A stretch of DNA of 33,746 nucleotides from Pseudomonadales bacterium (GCA_024234635.1 JACKNX010000029.1:1-33746), one strand, 5' to 3'; positions 1 through 9,119 are shown, counted from the stretch's first letter. Program-made: numbers and translations. Notes: generated by a model not told the origin, from the sequence alone.

Positions 1-604
1 GGGTCATGGGCGGTAGCACGTCAAGCCCGCCATCGGCGGACCAGAAATGTACGGTCACCGCGCCGTTGTGGCGCTTGTCGCGCTGTTGCTTGCAGCTCAG
101 CACGAGTAGCTGACGAGCCGCGTCGGCAGCCAGACCCTCCACCTCACAGTGCTCGCCAAGTCCGGTCTCGTGGCGTGTACCGGCCACGCGCGTGCCGTCA
201 GCGCCCGGGCGCACATCGATGAGCACGCCATCACTGTCGACCAGCCAGAGGCGTTCCTGCAGCCAGGCGATCCCTTCGTAGTCGCCGCGCTCGGCGTTAC
301 CCGTGAGCGCAAAAGCCCCCAGCCGCTGGCCGGTGGAGATGTCCAGGCGGTGGATGACGCCGTGTTCGTCGTCGTGGGCAAACACCTGGCCATCGGGCGT
401 CACCGCCAGGCCGGAGATTTCCGTCAGCGGCTTCGGCAGGGTCCATTGTCGGTCGGGCGTCTCCAGGTTGAAGCTGTCCAGGTACGCCGGCGCGGTACCC
501 GTCGCCGCTGGTGTTTCGGAACAGGCCACCAGGAAGGCGCACAAGCCGACAGCGCCAAGGCACAGGCGGCGGGCGGTGATGGGGCGGTCTGCATCAGAGA
601 TCAT
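1..604 (-). CDS. SdiA-regulated-like lipoprotein (partial, C-terminus off window)
   Basis: The open frame starts at an ATG at 604 and runs off the left edge, so only the first 201 residues are visible. The N-terminus has basic residues, a hydrophobic stretch and a lipobox (L25-V-A-C28), so the protein should be lipidated and membrane-anchored. Downstream the sequence has propeller-like segments (EISGLAVTPDGQVFAHDDE, YEGIAWL, CEVEGLA) typical of SdiA-regulated/YjiK or esterase-like-phytase beta-propellers. The start overlaps the end of the DUF4956 gene by 11 nt, so it is the last visible gene of the minus-strand operon. Substrate and role are unknown. The domain assignment is by motif resemblance only. 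Confidence 0.7.
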   Translation of the reverse strand, partial: MISDADRPITARRLCLGAVGLCAFLVACSETPAATGTAPAYLDSFNLETPDRQWTLPKPLTEISGLAVTPDGQVFAHDDEHGVIHRLDISTGQRLGAFALTGNAERGDYEGIAWLQERLWLVDSDGVLIDVRPGADGTRVAGTRHETGLGEHCEVEGLAADAARQLLVLSCKQQRDKRHNGAVTVHFWSADGGLDVLPPMT

Positions 605-1244
605 TGTCGTCCCGGCCGCGACCCGTGAGGAAGGCGAAAAAAGGGGAGGTCAGGTTGTCACCATAGTCGATGCGCCACAACGCCAGCGTCAGATAGACGA
701 AAGCGGCGGAGACGACCGTGGCGATACCCACCGCGCTGATGCCCGCCGCCAGTCCAACCGCGATGGCGCCGAAGATGTACAGAGCCTGTGCCGGCTCGTC
801 GAGGGTGAAGCGGAAGCGCACGGCGGCGACCACGCCGGCCAGGCTGAACGCCAGCGCCAGGCTGCCGTGCACGATCATGGCGATGCCGGCGACGATGACC
901 GGCAACACCATGATGGTCTGCGCGAAGGAGGTGCTCACATCCTTGTCACGCGTGGTGATGAAGTACACCCAGGACACGGGCACCATCAGCAGCACGGTAC
1001 TGACGATGGCCAGCAGCAGCCGCACTGTCTCGTCCGCGCCGAGTGGCAGCGTTTCCGGTGCGGTCTCGCTGACGACCTTCAGCTGGTCGGCGCCGCGGGC
1101 CAGCAGCGCGTCGATACCGCCAAACGGCAACAGATCCCCGTACGCCGAGAAATGGTGGACAACGACCCCGCCCGCCACGATCAGCAGTCCGTAGTACAGC
1201 GTGATGAGCGATACGGGTCCGACAAGGGAAGTGGATCTGCGCAT
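594..1244 (-). CDS. DUF4956 domain-containing membrane protein
   Basis: This 216-residue protein has a hydrophobic N-terminal segment (about residues 8-30), a soluble stretch (about 31-70), then several membrane segments between about 72 and 190. The run VRFRFTLDEPAQALYIFGA, followed by a glycine-rich helix (VGLAAG), matches the core signature of DUF4956 proteins. It lies 3 nt downstream of the phosphatase gene and overlaps the lipoprotein gene by 11 nt, so co-transcription is likely. DUF4956 proteins are uncharacterised; in other bacteria some lie near secreted or surface-protein genes. The family call is fairly secure, the function is not known. Confidence 0.75.
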   Translation of the reverse strand: MRRSTSLVGPVSLITLYYGLLIVAGGVVVHHFSAYGDLLPFGGIDALLARGADQLKVVSETAPETLPLGADETVRLLLAIVSTVLLMVPVSWVYFITTRDKDVSTSFAQTIMVLPVIVAGIAMIVHGSLALAFSLAGVVAAVRFRFTLDEPAQALYIFGAIAVGLAAGISAVGIATVVSAAFVYLTLALWRIDYGDNLTSPFFAFLTGRGRDDNDL

Positions 1245-1247
1245 GGG

Positions 1248-2819
1248 TCAGTCGAGCTCCGGCCAGTCCGCCACGATGATATCCCGGCGCTGCAGTAAGG
1301 CGCGCACTGCGCGTTTGTCGAGAACGCTGCCCAGCGCCGCGTCGAGCGTGGCGGGCGTGAGGGCTCTCAGCCGTTGTCGCAGCGCCGGTGGCACCGCAAC
1401 CGCGGCGGTGCGGATGACCCTGCCGCGACCGAATGCCCGTTCGTGACCCTTCAGGCGCAGTTTCAGGGTGACGCGATCGTAACCGAGCGTGTCCACGGTT
1501 CTCGCCGGATTGCCGATCAGGGCGTCGAATACGCTCACCAGCAGGTAGTCGCTGCCTGCTTCACAGGTATTGTCGCGGCGCAGGCCCAGCGTCTGGCGCT
1601 GTCCTTCACTGAGCCATTCGCTGTCCTGGCCCGTATCCACGATGTCGAGGCCCAGCAGTTTATCGAGTTGCCGGGCAGCCCGTTCGCCTGGCGGTGCGGC
1701 TGCGTTGGCCGGTGCCGCGGTGGATTGTTCAGCATATACGCGGTCGGTGCCCGTGGCCGTGACAACCTGGAGCACGTCATCCTCGATGCGGAGCACGCTG
1801 GGTATGCCACGGTAGACCGCCGCCAGCATGCCGGTATCGAGGGCTATGACCTGATCGTCCAGGCGGGAGGTTACGCGCCGGGTACGCGTTGGCGTATGAC
1901 CGATCACCACGCGCCGTGCCCCGATGCTGGCAAGCGTGCGCGCCAGACGCGTGCCTTCGATCAGGGGATGGCAGAGTGCGTTGCCGCGATACCAGAGGGG
2001 ACCCATGTCGCCCAGCAGCGACTCGCTGGCCGCGTGGGCGAGGGTAGTCAGGGCCGGCGACATGACGGGAGCTGGTTCCTTTGTCAGTCTGAGTCCTGCG
2101 TCGATCAGATCCTGGCCGTCGGCAAGCAGTCCGTCATTGTGCGCGGCCGCGCCGGCTGACAACAGGTCACGCAGGGTGGCCTGCACGCGGGCATTCATTG
2201 CCTCGGGCGTCAGCGTGCCGGCCAGCGTACTGAGGCCACCATGCACGAAGGCGGTGTCATTGATGAGGATCATGGCCGGCTGACGCAGGAGCCATTCACC
2301 ATAGTGACCAGTTGGCGCGAACGCGCGCCGGTGCTCGGCGTGCCCGGCGGATTCTGATGTATCACCGGGCTTGGCAAAGGCTGCGAACTCCCCGGCGGAC
2401 ACGTAACGCAGATCGCCGGTGAGGTTCATGACTTCATGGTTGCCGAGGATGACGTGCACCCGGCCACCCGCCTGGCCGGCTTCTTCCTGCAGGCGCATGA
2501 GCAGGTCGAGCACCTGCCGCGAATCAGGACCCCGGTCCAGGAGATCGCCGAGACTCACGAGATGGGTCACGCCACCCGACCAGTGCAGGTCGGCATCGAG
2601 AATCTTCGCAGCCCTGAGTACGTCCACCAGCTCCCCGTAGGCACCGTGCACATCGCCGAAGGCAACCACGCGTTCGACGTCGGTGAAGCGGGTGCCTGTA
2701 CCGGTGTCAGCGGTTTGTGCGACAAGCGGCAGGACGCAACACAGCCCCAGCAGCAGGCGGCACAACTGCTGGGGGGTAGCAGCCCGCCGGTCGTGCCTGC
2801 TGCTCGCCATGTGCCTCAT
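1248..2819 (-). CDS. Secreted Shewanella-like (PPP-type) metallophosphoesterase
   Basis: The 523-residue protein carries the calcineurin-like phosphatase motifs in order: GDVHG (55-59), GDLLDRG (91-97), GNHE (126-129), VHGG (192-195), GPLWYRG (273-279) and GHTPT (307-311). The spacing and the GPLWYRG motif fit bacterial Shewanella-like phosphatases, which bind two metals and remove phosphate from phosphoproteins or small phosphoesters. Residues about 20-36 form a hydrophobic signal peptide, so it should act in the periplasm or outside. About 150 C-terminal residues after the catalytic domain (from about 370) are not recognised. It follows the nitroreductase by 12 nt and precedes the DUF4956 gene by 3 nt. 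A second in-frame ATG at residue 4 is an equally possible start. Confidence 0.88.
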   Translation of the reverse strand: MRHMASSRHDRRAATPQQLCRLLLGLCCVLPLVAQTADTGTGTRFTDVERVVAFGDVHGAYGELVDVLRAAKILDADLHWSGGVTHLVSLGDLLDRGPDSRQVLDLLMRLQEEAGQAGGRVHVILGNHEVMNLTGDLRYVSAGEFAAFAKPGDTSESAGHAEHRRAFAPTGHYGEWLLRQPAMILINDTAFVHGGLSTLAGTLTPEAMNARVQATLRDLLSAGAAAHNDGLLADGQDLIDAGLRLTKEPAPVMSPALTTLAHAASESLLGDMGPLWYRGNALCHPLIEGTRLARTLASIGARRVVIGHTPTRTRRVTSRLDDQVIALDTGMLAAVYRGIPSVLRIEDDVLQVVTATGTDRVYAEQSTAAPANAAAPPGERAARQLDKLLGLDIVDTGQDSEWLSEGQRQTLGLRRDNTCEAGSDYLLVSVFDALIGNPARTVDTLGYDRVTLKLRLKGHERAFGRGRVIRTAAVAVPPALRQRLRALTPATLDAALGSVLDKRAVRALLQRRDIIVADWPELD

Positions 2820-2831
2820 CAGCCCACCCGC

Positions 2832-3509
2832 TCAGTCTTCGTAGCCGACGAAGTTGACCACGTCGTCCACGGGACGCCGGGTCGAGACAACGTCGTTGGC
2901 CGGGAAGTCCGCCGCCGGATAACCCATTGCCACGCAACTCATGATCACCTGATCGTCCGGAATGCGAGCGTGTTCCCGCACCACGGGCGATTGCATGATG
3001 CCCTGGCCGTTGATCACGCAGCCCAGGCCGCGTGACCAGGCGGCATTGACAAGGCAGTTCACCACGGCTCCGCAGTCGAAGATGGCGATGTCGTTGTCTT
3101 CCAGGTCCTTGTCGAAGGTGATGACAATGGAAACCGGTGCGTCGAATTGCCGGAAGCCACGCAGCACCCAGTCCTGGCGGCGTGCCCTGTCGCCCCAGGC
3201 GATGCCCATGGCGTCGAACAGCTGCAGGGCAATGGCCTTCTGCCGATCCCGGTGCGCGCCGGCGTAGGCGCCGTGCATGCGGATTTCCCGGGAGGCCGGC
3301 ACGCCGGCGAGATTACGCTCGGTATTGCCGGCGCGGATCCGATCCAGCGGTTCACCCGTGACCACGTGCAGGTGCCAGGGTTGGGTATTCATGGAGGAAG
3401 GCGCACGCGTCGCTAGCCTCACGATTTCCCTGATGACGTCTTTTGGTACCGGGTCCGGTCTGAAACCGCGGATGCTGCGGCGACCTAGAATGACGTCATC
3501 GAAGTCCAT
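2832..3509 (-). CDS. Nitroreductase family protein
   Basis: The 225-residue protein begins with the FMN-binding signature of the nitroreductase fold: RRSIRGF at 10-16 and APSSMNTQPW at 36-45. The later segment with a GLGCVINGQG-like loop (residues about 166-175) is also typical. Such homodimeric flavoproteins use NAD(P)H to reduce nitro groups, quinones or, in some subfamilies, enones. The true substrate cannot be read here. It has a purine-rich ribosome site (AGAGAGAGAC) just before the ATG and heads the minus-strand operon with the phosphatase, DUF4956 protein and lipoprotein. Length is normal for the family. Confidence 0.88.
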   Translation of the reverse strand: MDFDDVILGRRSIRGFRPDPVPKDVIREIVRLATRAPSSMNTQPWHLHVVTGEPLDRIRAGNTERNLAGVPASREIRMHGAYAGAHRDRQKAIALQLFDAMGIAWGDRARRQDWVLRGFRQFDAPVSIVITFDKDLEDNDIAIFDCGAVVNCLVNAAWSRGLGCVINGQGIMQSPVVREHARIPDDQVIMSCVAMGYPAADFPANDVVSTRRPVDDVVNFVGYED

Positions 3510-3944
3510 GGTGTCTCTCTCTGAAGGTGCAGACGGGGAAACTTAAAGATTGTGGGTCAGCATACGCGCGGATACCAGCACATAGACAGCACAAGAGTGG
3601 GCGTAGATGACGCGATGCCGGTTGCTGTGTAAGGCAGAGTCGTCGCGCGCTCTGTGTATATTCAGCAGTTGCTGCTGCCGTTCGATTCTGCCGCGGTGTC
3701 TGAGGGGGCCTCGTTCGCGTTGTTTCAACGTGCGCTGAACAGCCTGGAGCCAGGCGTGACGTGCAGGCACTGGTGGACCCCAATGGCAAGCCCAGCGCCA
3801 GGACCAACACCTGCTGGCGTGGCAGGCCCCTTCCGGATGACGTGAAGAAGCGACAACGGTGTTGCATGGCCAGACGAGGATACTGCCATTCCGGCGGGAT
3901 GCGGTTTACTCATGACGCATCCGGGTGTTTTGAATTTCGTCGAT
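3510..3944. other. Intergenic region without recognised gene
   Basis: This 435-nt stretch separates the nitroreductase operon start from the 3' end of the acyltransferase. Short open frames exist on both strands (for example about 3761-4120 plus and 3496-3867 minus), but none has a good ribosome site, recognisable motif or homologous-looking sequence. The promoter for the nitroreductase operon should lie near 3510-3600, where the sequence is comparatively AT-rich. I could not define clear -35 and -10 boxes. Confidence 0.5.
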
Positions 3945-5927
3945 TCAGTGACGGGGGACACCAGCGGGCAGGTATCCGTCCTGTCCAAGCAGTCGGACGA
4001 TATGAGGTACAAGGCGCTGGGCACCCTTGTTGGACAGGTGGTTCCCGTCCGAGTAAAGCGACTCGCCGTCCTCAAGGAACTCGCATGGGCCGGTTTCACA
4101 GAAGATCGTTGCGGGACTGATCAGCGAAGCGCGCGCCGCAACGCCCAGTTCATCGAGTATTCCTTCGAATACCCTGTTGCGTGCCGAATATTCGATGACC
4201 GAAATCTCGCGACCACCCAGGGATGCAGAGCCGGAAAACTTCAGGTGTTTTGCCAGTTCAGTCGGTACGTCGATTTCGTATTCAGGCGTCGGTTTGACCA
4301 GAATCAAGTGCTTTCCCGACCTGGCTGCTGCATCCAGGGTCCGCTCAAGCCCCCGCTTGATCGTCTCTCGGTTTTCCTGGAGGCTGGGAACACGACTCAG
4401 GGAATCGGTGTAGAAAGCAATGCCAGAATCATTCCATCGATATCCTTCGGTATAGTTCGACCACTCCGACACCAGCACGATATACCGAATATCGCTGTTC
4501 GAGAGGACGTGGCTGAATGCCGCGGACATGATTTCTCGACAGGCCGGATTTTTCTTGGGATCCGATGTTCCAACGTCGAGCAGGGGAACACACCACCCAC
4601 CCTTGAAAGCCAGCGCCGATCGATGGATCGTTTTGAGCTCTGTATCGAGTTCCCGCCAAAGCGCACCGCTATGGGAGTCTCCAAGCAATGCGATGGTGGG
4701 GCGCAAATTCCTTTCGCCAAGACGACAGCTTTCTTCAGGACCGTCTCCGCAGTTGTTGATGAAGCCACTGTCGGGAAACTGTACTCGCAGGATCGCCGGG
4801 TCGAAGCGGGATGGGAATCCCTTTGCGAAATGTCCCACGAGGCCAATGGCAATCGCCAGGAGCGAAGCAATGAGGCTGCAGGTGAAAATTGCCCGTCGAT
4901 CGAATCTGGCTTTGTTTCGGAAGGGCGCTTCAACCCACTTCCAGCTGAAGTAGGCCAGAACGAAAGAGAGGACTGACAGGCTCATCAACAGGATTGGTCC
5001 CGGCTCGGACAGGCTGCGCAGCTTCGCAAATGCGAACAGGGGTTGGTGCCAGAGGTAGGTGCTGTAGCTGATCAGGCCAATGGCGACGAAAGCGGGATGG
5101 CCAACCAGTGTGCCGATGGTGGTCCTGCTGGTGGCGAAGAGAATGACCAGGGCGGTACCTGCCGTGGGAATCAGCGTGTAAAGACTGGGGAAAGGGTAAT
5201 TCCGGTCGAAAACGAAGATTGCAAAAAGGACGAGTAGCACGCCGGCTGTCCCGCCCGCCTCGGCAAGCCAGCGTGGTGGTACGGCCAACTTTCGGTAGCG
5301 GAGATGAAAGGCGACGAACGAACCCATGAGCAGTTCCCAGCCGCGCGACGGTAGCAGATAGAAGGTTGCTGTCGGATCGACTCTGCTGCCCCATTCGGCC
5401 AGCAAAAGGCTGCTGAGAAAGAGGATTGTCAGGAAGCCGATCAACCAGCGCCTGTCGAGTCGCCATGCGAGCATGAGCAACAAGGGGAACACCACGTAGT
5501 ACTGTTCCTCAACCGCGAGACTCCAGGTGTGCAGAAGTGGCTTCAGTTCCGCGTTGGTGGCGAAGTAGTTGCTCTCCTGCCAGAAGAGGATATTCGATGC
5601 AAACGTGGATACCGCCACCAGACTCTGGGAGAAATCCTTGAGCGCCGCTGGCATGAGCCACAGCCAGGCGAATGGCAGGCATGTCAGCACAACCAGGAAC
5701 AGCGCGGGAAGAATGCGGCGAGCCCTGCGTTCATAGAAGTTCACCACCGAGAACTTTCCCTGTTCCAGTTCGGCGATGATGATGGAGGTAATGAGATAAC
5801 CGCTGATGACGAAAAACACGTCGACGCCAACGAAACCACCACTGAACAGGGTGAATCCTGCGTGGTAGAAAACGACTGGAACCACGGCCAGCGCTCTCAG
5901 TCCGTCGATCTCGCGCCTGTATTCCAC
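3945..5927 (-). CDS. Acyltransferase 3 (OafA/YrhL-like) with C-terminal SGNH domain
   Basis: The 660-residue protein has an N-terminal integral membrane acyltransferase-3 domain: EIDGLRALAV (6-15), a conserved His22, GVDVFFVISGYL (34-45), the ERRARRILPA motif (66-75) and TWSLAVEEQYY (134-144), with about ten hydrophobic segments to residue about 366. The C-terminal periplasmic part is an SGNH hydrolase-like domain with GDSHS (416-420) and DGNH (627-630), giving the Ser and the Asp/His of the catalytic triad. Such proteins O-acylate cell-surface polysaccharide or lipopolysaccharide sugars. The start is a GTG at 5927 with no obvious Shine-Dalgarno sequence. The gene stands alone, and its GC content is visibly lower than its neighbours (one sampled 60-nt line about 48 %), which suggests recent acquisition. 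Confidence 0.92.
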   Translation of the reverse strand: MEYRREIDGLRALAVVPVVFYHAGFTLFSGGFVGVDVFFVISGYLITSIIIAELEQGKFSVVNFYERRARRILPALFLVVLTCLPFAWLWLMPAALKDFSQSLVAVSTFASNILFWQESNYFATNAELKPLLHTWSLAVEEQYYVVFPLLLMLAWRLDRRWLIGFLTILFLSSLLLAEWGSRVDPTATFYLLPSRGWELLMGSFVAFHLRYRKLAVPPRWLAEAGGTAGVLLVLFAIFVFDRNYPFPSLYTLIPTAGTALVILFATSRTTIGTLVGHPAFVAIGLISYSTYLWHQPLFAFAKLRSLSEPGPILLMSLSVLSFVLAYFSWKWVEAPFRNKARFDRRAIFTCSLIASLLAIAIGLVGHFAKGFPSRFDPAILRVQFPDSGFINNCGDGPEESCRLGERNLRPTIALLGDSHSGALWRELDTELKTIHRSALAFKGGWCVPLLDVGTSDPKKNPACREIMSAAFSHVLSNSDIRYIVLVSEWSNYTEGYRWNDSGIAFYTDSLSRVPSLQENRETIKRGLERTLDAAARSGKHLILVKPTPEYEIDVPTELAKHLKFSGSASLGGREISVIEYSARNRVFEGILDELGVAARASLISPATIFCETGPCEFLEDGESLYSDGNHLSNKGAQRLVPHIVRLLGQDGYLPAGVPRH

Positions 5928-6327
5928 TATGGGTTAAAAAAACTGTGTTGAAGAATGGACGCCGACTTTACCACCCATCGCGCGCGGACAGGTTGACCTA
6001 TAGCAGGTTTGCATAACGTGATCACACTTCAACTCCGTATGGATCAACCCCGACATGGTGAGGCAGGGCGGCGAAGTTCGTGCGTCGGAAGTCCGCGGGC
6101 GGGCCGATTGCAACACAGCAACGGGGGAGAGTGGTCAGGCGCTCACGGAATGCATGGGCGTTCGTTCACATTTTTCCTGGCCGGTGTCCTGGCCGGTGTC
6201 CTGGCTTGGCCGCAAGCCCATGTTTCGCCCGCCCCCGTGATGGAGAAGTCGGCTGAGGCACCCTGTGGTACACAGCGTTGGCGTGTGGTAGCTGGCCCGT
6301 GTGTTGCGCCCCGGGCCGGCTACTGGT
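5928..6327. other. Gene-poor 400-nt intergenic stretch
   Basis: This lies between the 5' end of the acyltransferase and the 3' end of the acyl-CoA synthetase. It holds an AT-rich tract next to the acyltransferase start (T-run on its coding strand, about 5935-5942) and a short tandem repeat at 6175-6205. One plus-strand frame could encode a small secreted protein from an ATG at 6150, with a hydrophobic leader, but it reads on into the antisense of the synthetase gene and has only a weak ribosome site. I do not annotate it as a gene. Confidence 0.5.
6175..6205. repeat. 12-bp tandem repeat, 2.6 copies
   Basis: The unit TCCTGGCCGGTG occurs twice in full and once in part (7 bases), all perfectly matched. 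In the one open plus frame it would encode LAGV-LAGV-LAW inside a hydrophobic leader-like segment. It is a local duplication in non-coding or doubtful-coding DNA, and no function is evident. Confidence 0.7.
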
Positions 6328-7884
6328 TTACGCGAATCGCTTACGTAGCGCCTTCTTGTCCGGTTTGCCCACGGCGGTCTGCGGAATGGCGTCGACGAAA
6401 TGGACGTATTTCGGTGCCTGCACCGGTCCCTTGTGTTCCCGCACCAGCGCGGTGATCTCCGCGGCTTCGACGCGCATGCCGGGGCGTAACACCACCGCCG
6501 CAGTGACCGCTTCGCCCCACTTCTCGTCCGGAGTGCCGAATACCGACACCTGGGCGACGGCCGGATGCGAGGCAATGACGTTCTCGACCTCGCTGGGAAA
6601 GACGTTGAAGCCCCCGGAGACGATCATGTCTTTCTTGCGGTCGACGATACGCAGGAATCCGTCCGGGTCCTTTACGGCCACGTCGCCGGTGTGCAACCAG
6701 CCACCACGCAATGTTTCGCGATTGGTTTCCTCGCGGTTCAGGTAACCGTCCATCACCAGGGGGCCACGCACGCAGATCTCGCCAGGCTCGCCGTCCGCTA
6801 CCGGATTGCAGTCGTCGTCCAGCAACGCCACGTTCACATATGGCACGGGTCTGCCGCAGGATGCCAGGCGTTGCGGATTGTCGGGATCGTGTTCGCCGCG
6901 TCGCATCGTGGTGACGGTCATCGGTGCTTCCGCCTGACCGTAAAACTGGAAGAACACCGGGCCGATGCGTTCAATGGCTTCCTTCAGGCGCACTGGCGAC
7001 ATCAGCGACGCACCGTAGAAAATGGTTTCCAGGCTCGACAGGTCGTAGCTGTCGAAGTCCGGATGGTCCAGCAGGGCATAGATCATGGTGGGTACCAGCA
7101 TCATGCAGTTGATGCGGTAGGTCTGCACGGCCTCGAGCACGGCCTTGGCGTCGAAGGAGGGCAGTACGACCATCGAGCCGTGACGCAGCACGGCAGGCGC
7201 AAACAGGGTACCGCCGGCGTGGCTCAGCGGCACGGTGGCGAGGAGGCGTGGTTCGATGGGCCACTCCCATTCCTGCATCATGATCGACAGAGCCGCGGCA
7301 CCGGAGCGCGGGTTGCCTGGAATGGCCTTGGGCGTGCCGGTGGTGCCGCCGGAATAGGAGAGGCGGGTAACCGTGTTGGGGGGCAGCGCCGGTGGTTCGA
7401 CCGGGCCGGGCGTGAACGTGGCTGCCAGCGTCTTCAGGTTTTCGCCGGTGGCGGCTTCGCCCAGCGACAGCACGGATTTCAACCGATTGGTCCGTGCCAT
7501 CAACTCCGCCGCGCGTTTTTCGAACTTGGCCGGGTCGTAGATCAGCGCTTCCACTTCGCCGTCTTCGATGGCGAACAGGTGATCGTCAGCGGAACCCATG
7601 GGGTGCATGGTGACCAGGCCGGCGCCACTGAAGCCAATGGCGTTGTGCAGGATGACGACTTCCACGGAGTTGCCTGCAAGCAGCGCCACCCGTTTGCCGC
7701 CGGCGATACCGCGCGCACTCAGTGCCTGGGCGTACTGGCTGATGGCATCCACCAGTTGTCCCCCTGTCCATACCGGACCGCCCACCATCTGGATGATGGG
7801 CCGATCGGCGTCCCGGCGCAGCGCGTTGATGATCGGCAGTACCGGGTAGTGGGCCGGGTGCATTGGCGTGTCGGAACTCGACAT
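6328..7884 (-). CDS. AMP-dependent acyl-CoA synthetase/ligase
   Basis: The 518-residue enzyme activates a carboxylic acid with ATP and CoA through an acyl-adenylate. Visible ANL-superfamily motifs are YSGGTTGTPK (177-186), YGQAE (315-319), HTGD (398-401), the hinge DRKKDMIVSGGFN (415-427) and the catalytic lysine in the VGKPDKK segment (Lys507). I chose the ATG at 7884 rather than an upstream GTG/ATG-like extension. That extension would overlap the thiolase gene by 65 nt, and a GGAGAA-type ribosome site precedes 7884. It is the last gene of a five-gene minus operon with thiolase, DUF35 protein, SDR and OYE-like protein, which fits activation of a catabolic intermediate. The acyl substrate cannot be inferred. 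Confidence 0.92.
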   Translation of the reverse strand: MSSSDTPMHPAHYPVLPIINALRRDADRPIIQMVGGPVWTGGQLVDAISQYAQALSARGIAGGKRVALLAGNSVEVVILHNAIGFSGAGLVTMHPMGSADDHLFAIEDGEVEALIYDPAKFEKRAAELMARTNRLKSVLSLGEAATGENLKTLAATFTPGPVEPPALPPNTVTRLSYSGGTTGTPKAIPGNPRSGAAALSIMMQEWEWPIEPRLLATVPLSHAGGTLFAPAVLRHGSMVVLPSFDAKAVLEAVQTYRINCMMLVPTMIYALLDHPDFDSYDLSSLETIFYGASLMSPVRLKEAIERIGPVFFQFYGQAEAPMTVTTMRRGEHDPDNPQRLASCGRPVPYVNVALLDDDCNPVADGEPGEICVRGPLVMDGYLNREETNRETLRGGWLHTGDVAVKDPDGFLRIVDRKKDMIVSGGFNVFPSEVENVIASHPAVAQVSVFGTPDEKWGEAVTAAVVLRPGMRVEAAEITALVREHKGPVQAPKYVHFVDAIPQTAVGKPDKKALRKRFA

Positions 7885-7939
7885 GGTGCTGGATTCTCCG
7901 CTGAAACAATCGAATGGTTGTCGTCCCTGCAGGACGGAG

Positions 7940-9085
7940 TCAGGCTTTTTCCAGCACGTGAATGGCGCAGGCGGCGCCCATGCCGGGGCCGCCGCCGACC
8001 ACATGGGTAAGCCCGATGCGGGCGCCTTCCACCTGCCGCTGACCGGCTTCGCCGCGCAGATGCGTGCTCACCTCGTAGATGTTGGCGATGCCGGTGGCGC
8101 CCAGCGGATGTCCCTTTGACAACAGGCCACCGGACACATTCACGGGAATGCGGCCACCCAGCTGCGTGGCGCCGGAGTCGATGAGCCTGCCCGCCTCACC
8201 ATCCGCGCAAAGACCGAGGTTCTCGTAGTGCACGATCTCCGCGGTGGCAAAACAATCGTGGAGTTCAACCAGATCGATGGCGTCGGCGCCGAGGCCCGCG
8301 CGTTCGTAGGCGTTTTTTGCCGCCACGCGGGTGACAGCGCTGAAATCGGGCATGGCGAGCTGACGTTCCTCGAACGGGCTGCTGCTCATCTCCGAAGCGC
8401 GCACGCGGATCGCCCGAGCCGACAGGCCGAGTTGCTTCATCTTGCGTTCGCTCACCAGTACCGCGGCGGCGGAGCCGTCGACGTTCACCGAACACATCAG
8501 CTTGGTGTTGGGGTAGGCGATCATTTCCGCGTTCATGACTTCAGGCAGCGGTGTCTCCCGCCGGTACATGGACTTCGGATTCAGCGTGGAGTGGAAGTGG
8601 TTCTTCACCGACACTTTCGCGAACTGTTCGAAGGTGGTGCCGTACTTGCGGGTGTGTTCCATGCCGATGTGGGAGAACATCGCCGGCATGGTGCCGGATC
8701 CGATGAGGCCTTCGGTGGAGACGCCGCCGCTGCCGCCCAGGAGGCCCTTGCCCATCTGTTCCACGCCCACCGCGAGCACGATGTCGTAAACGCCCGCCTT
8801 GATGCTCATCCACGCGTCGCGAAAGGCGGTGGCGCCGGTGGCACAGGCGTTCGCCACGTTGGTGACCGGAATGCCGGTCTGGCCGATTTCCGCCAGCATG
8901 CGCTGGCCGACCATGCCGCTGGCCTGGCCCAGGTTGCCGCAGTACAGGGCTTGCACGTCGCGGATGCCGAGACCGGCATCGTCCAGTGCCATCAGCGCGG
9001 CCTCGGCGGCCAGGCCGGGCACGGTGCGCTCCGGGAAGCGGCCGAAGCGGATCATGTCGATTCCCACGATATAGACGTCGCTCAT
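7940..9085 (-). CDS. SCP2-type thiolase (acetyl-CoA acetyltransferase family)
   Basis: The 381-residue protein has the full thiolase set. The nucleophilic cysteine is Cys81 in NACATGATA, a His-Asp-Cys-Phe motif sits at 276-279, His326 lies in SGGLLSKGHPLGATG, and the C-terminal Cys373 follows GGGPGMGAA. It should therefore cleave 3-ketoacyl-CoA (or condense acyl-CoA). The ATG at 9085 has a strong ribosome site (GAAAGGAG) 6-7 nt upstream; a longer in-frame start at 9133 would overlap the DUF35 gene. The adjacent DUF35 gene ends 34 nt upstream, the usual pairing for SCP2-type thiolases, where the DUF35 protein acts as a partner subunit. Confidence 0.93.
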   Translation of the reverse strand: MSDVYIVGIDMIRFGRFPERTVPGLAAEAALMALDDAGLGIRDVQALYCGNLGQASGMVGQRMLAEIGQTGIPVTNVANACATGATAFRDAWMSIKAGVYDIVLAVGVEQMGKGLLGGSGGVSTEGLIGSGTMPAMFSHIGMEHTRKYGTTFEQFAKVSVKNHFHSTLNPKSMYRRETPLPEVMNAEMIAYPNTKLMCSVNVDGSAAAVLVSERKMKQLGLSARAIRVRASEMSSSPFEERQLAMPDFSAVTRVAAKNAYERAGLGADAIDLVELHDCFATAEIVHYENLGLCADGEAGRLIDSGATQLGGRIPVNVSGGLLSKGHPLGATGIANIYEVSTHLRGEAGQRQVEGARIGLTHVVGGGPGMGAACAIHVLEKA

Positions 9086-9119
9086 GTCGGTCTCCTTTCG
9101 GGTTTTGTGCCTGACGACA

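Noticed and set aside
5993..6017. TTGACC ... CATAAC as a sigma-70 promoter on the plus strand
   Set aside because: The spacer is only 13 nt and no credible gene follows.
6150..6455. Plus-strand frame for a small secreted-like protein (MHGRSFTFFLAGVLAGVLAW leader)
   Set aside because: The hydrophobic start comes partly from a tandem repeat, the ribosome site is weak, and the last third is the antisense of the acyl-CoA synthetase gene.
7885..8004. Longer N-terminus for the acyl-CoA synthetase
   Set aside because: The 40 extra residues do not resemble the family, would overlap the thiolase gene, and a suitable start with a ribosome site exists at 7884.
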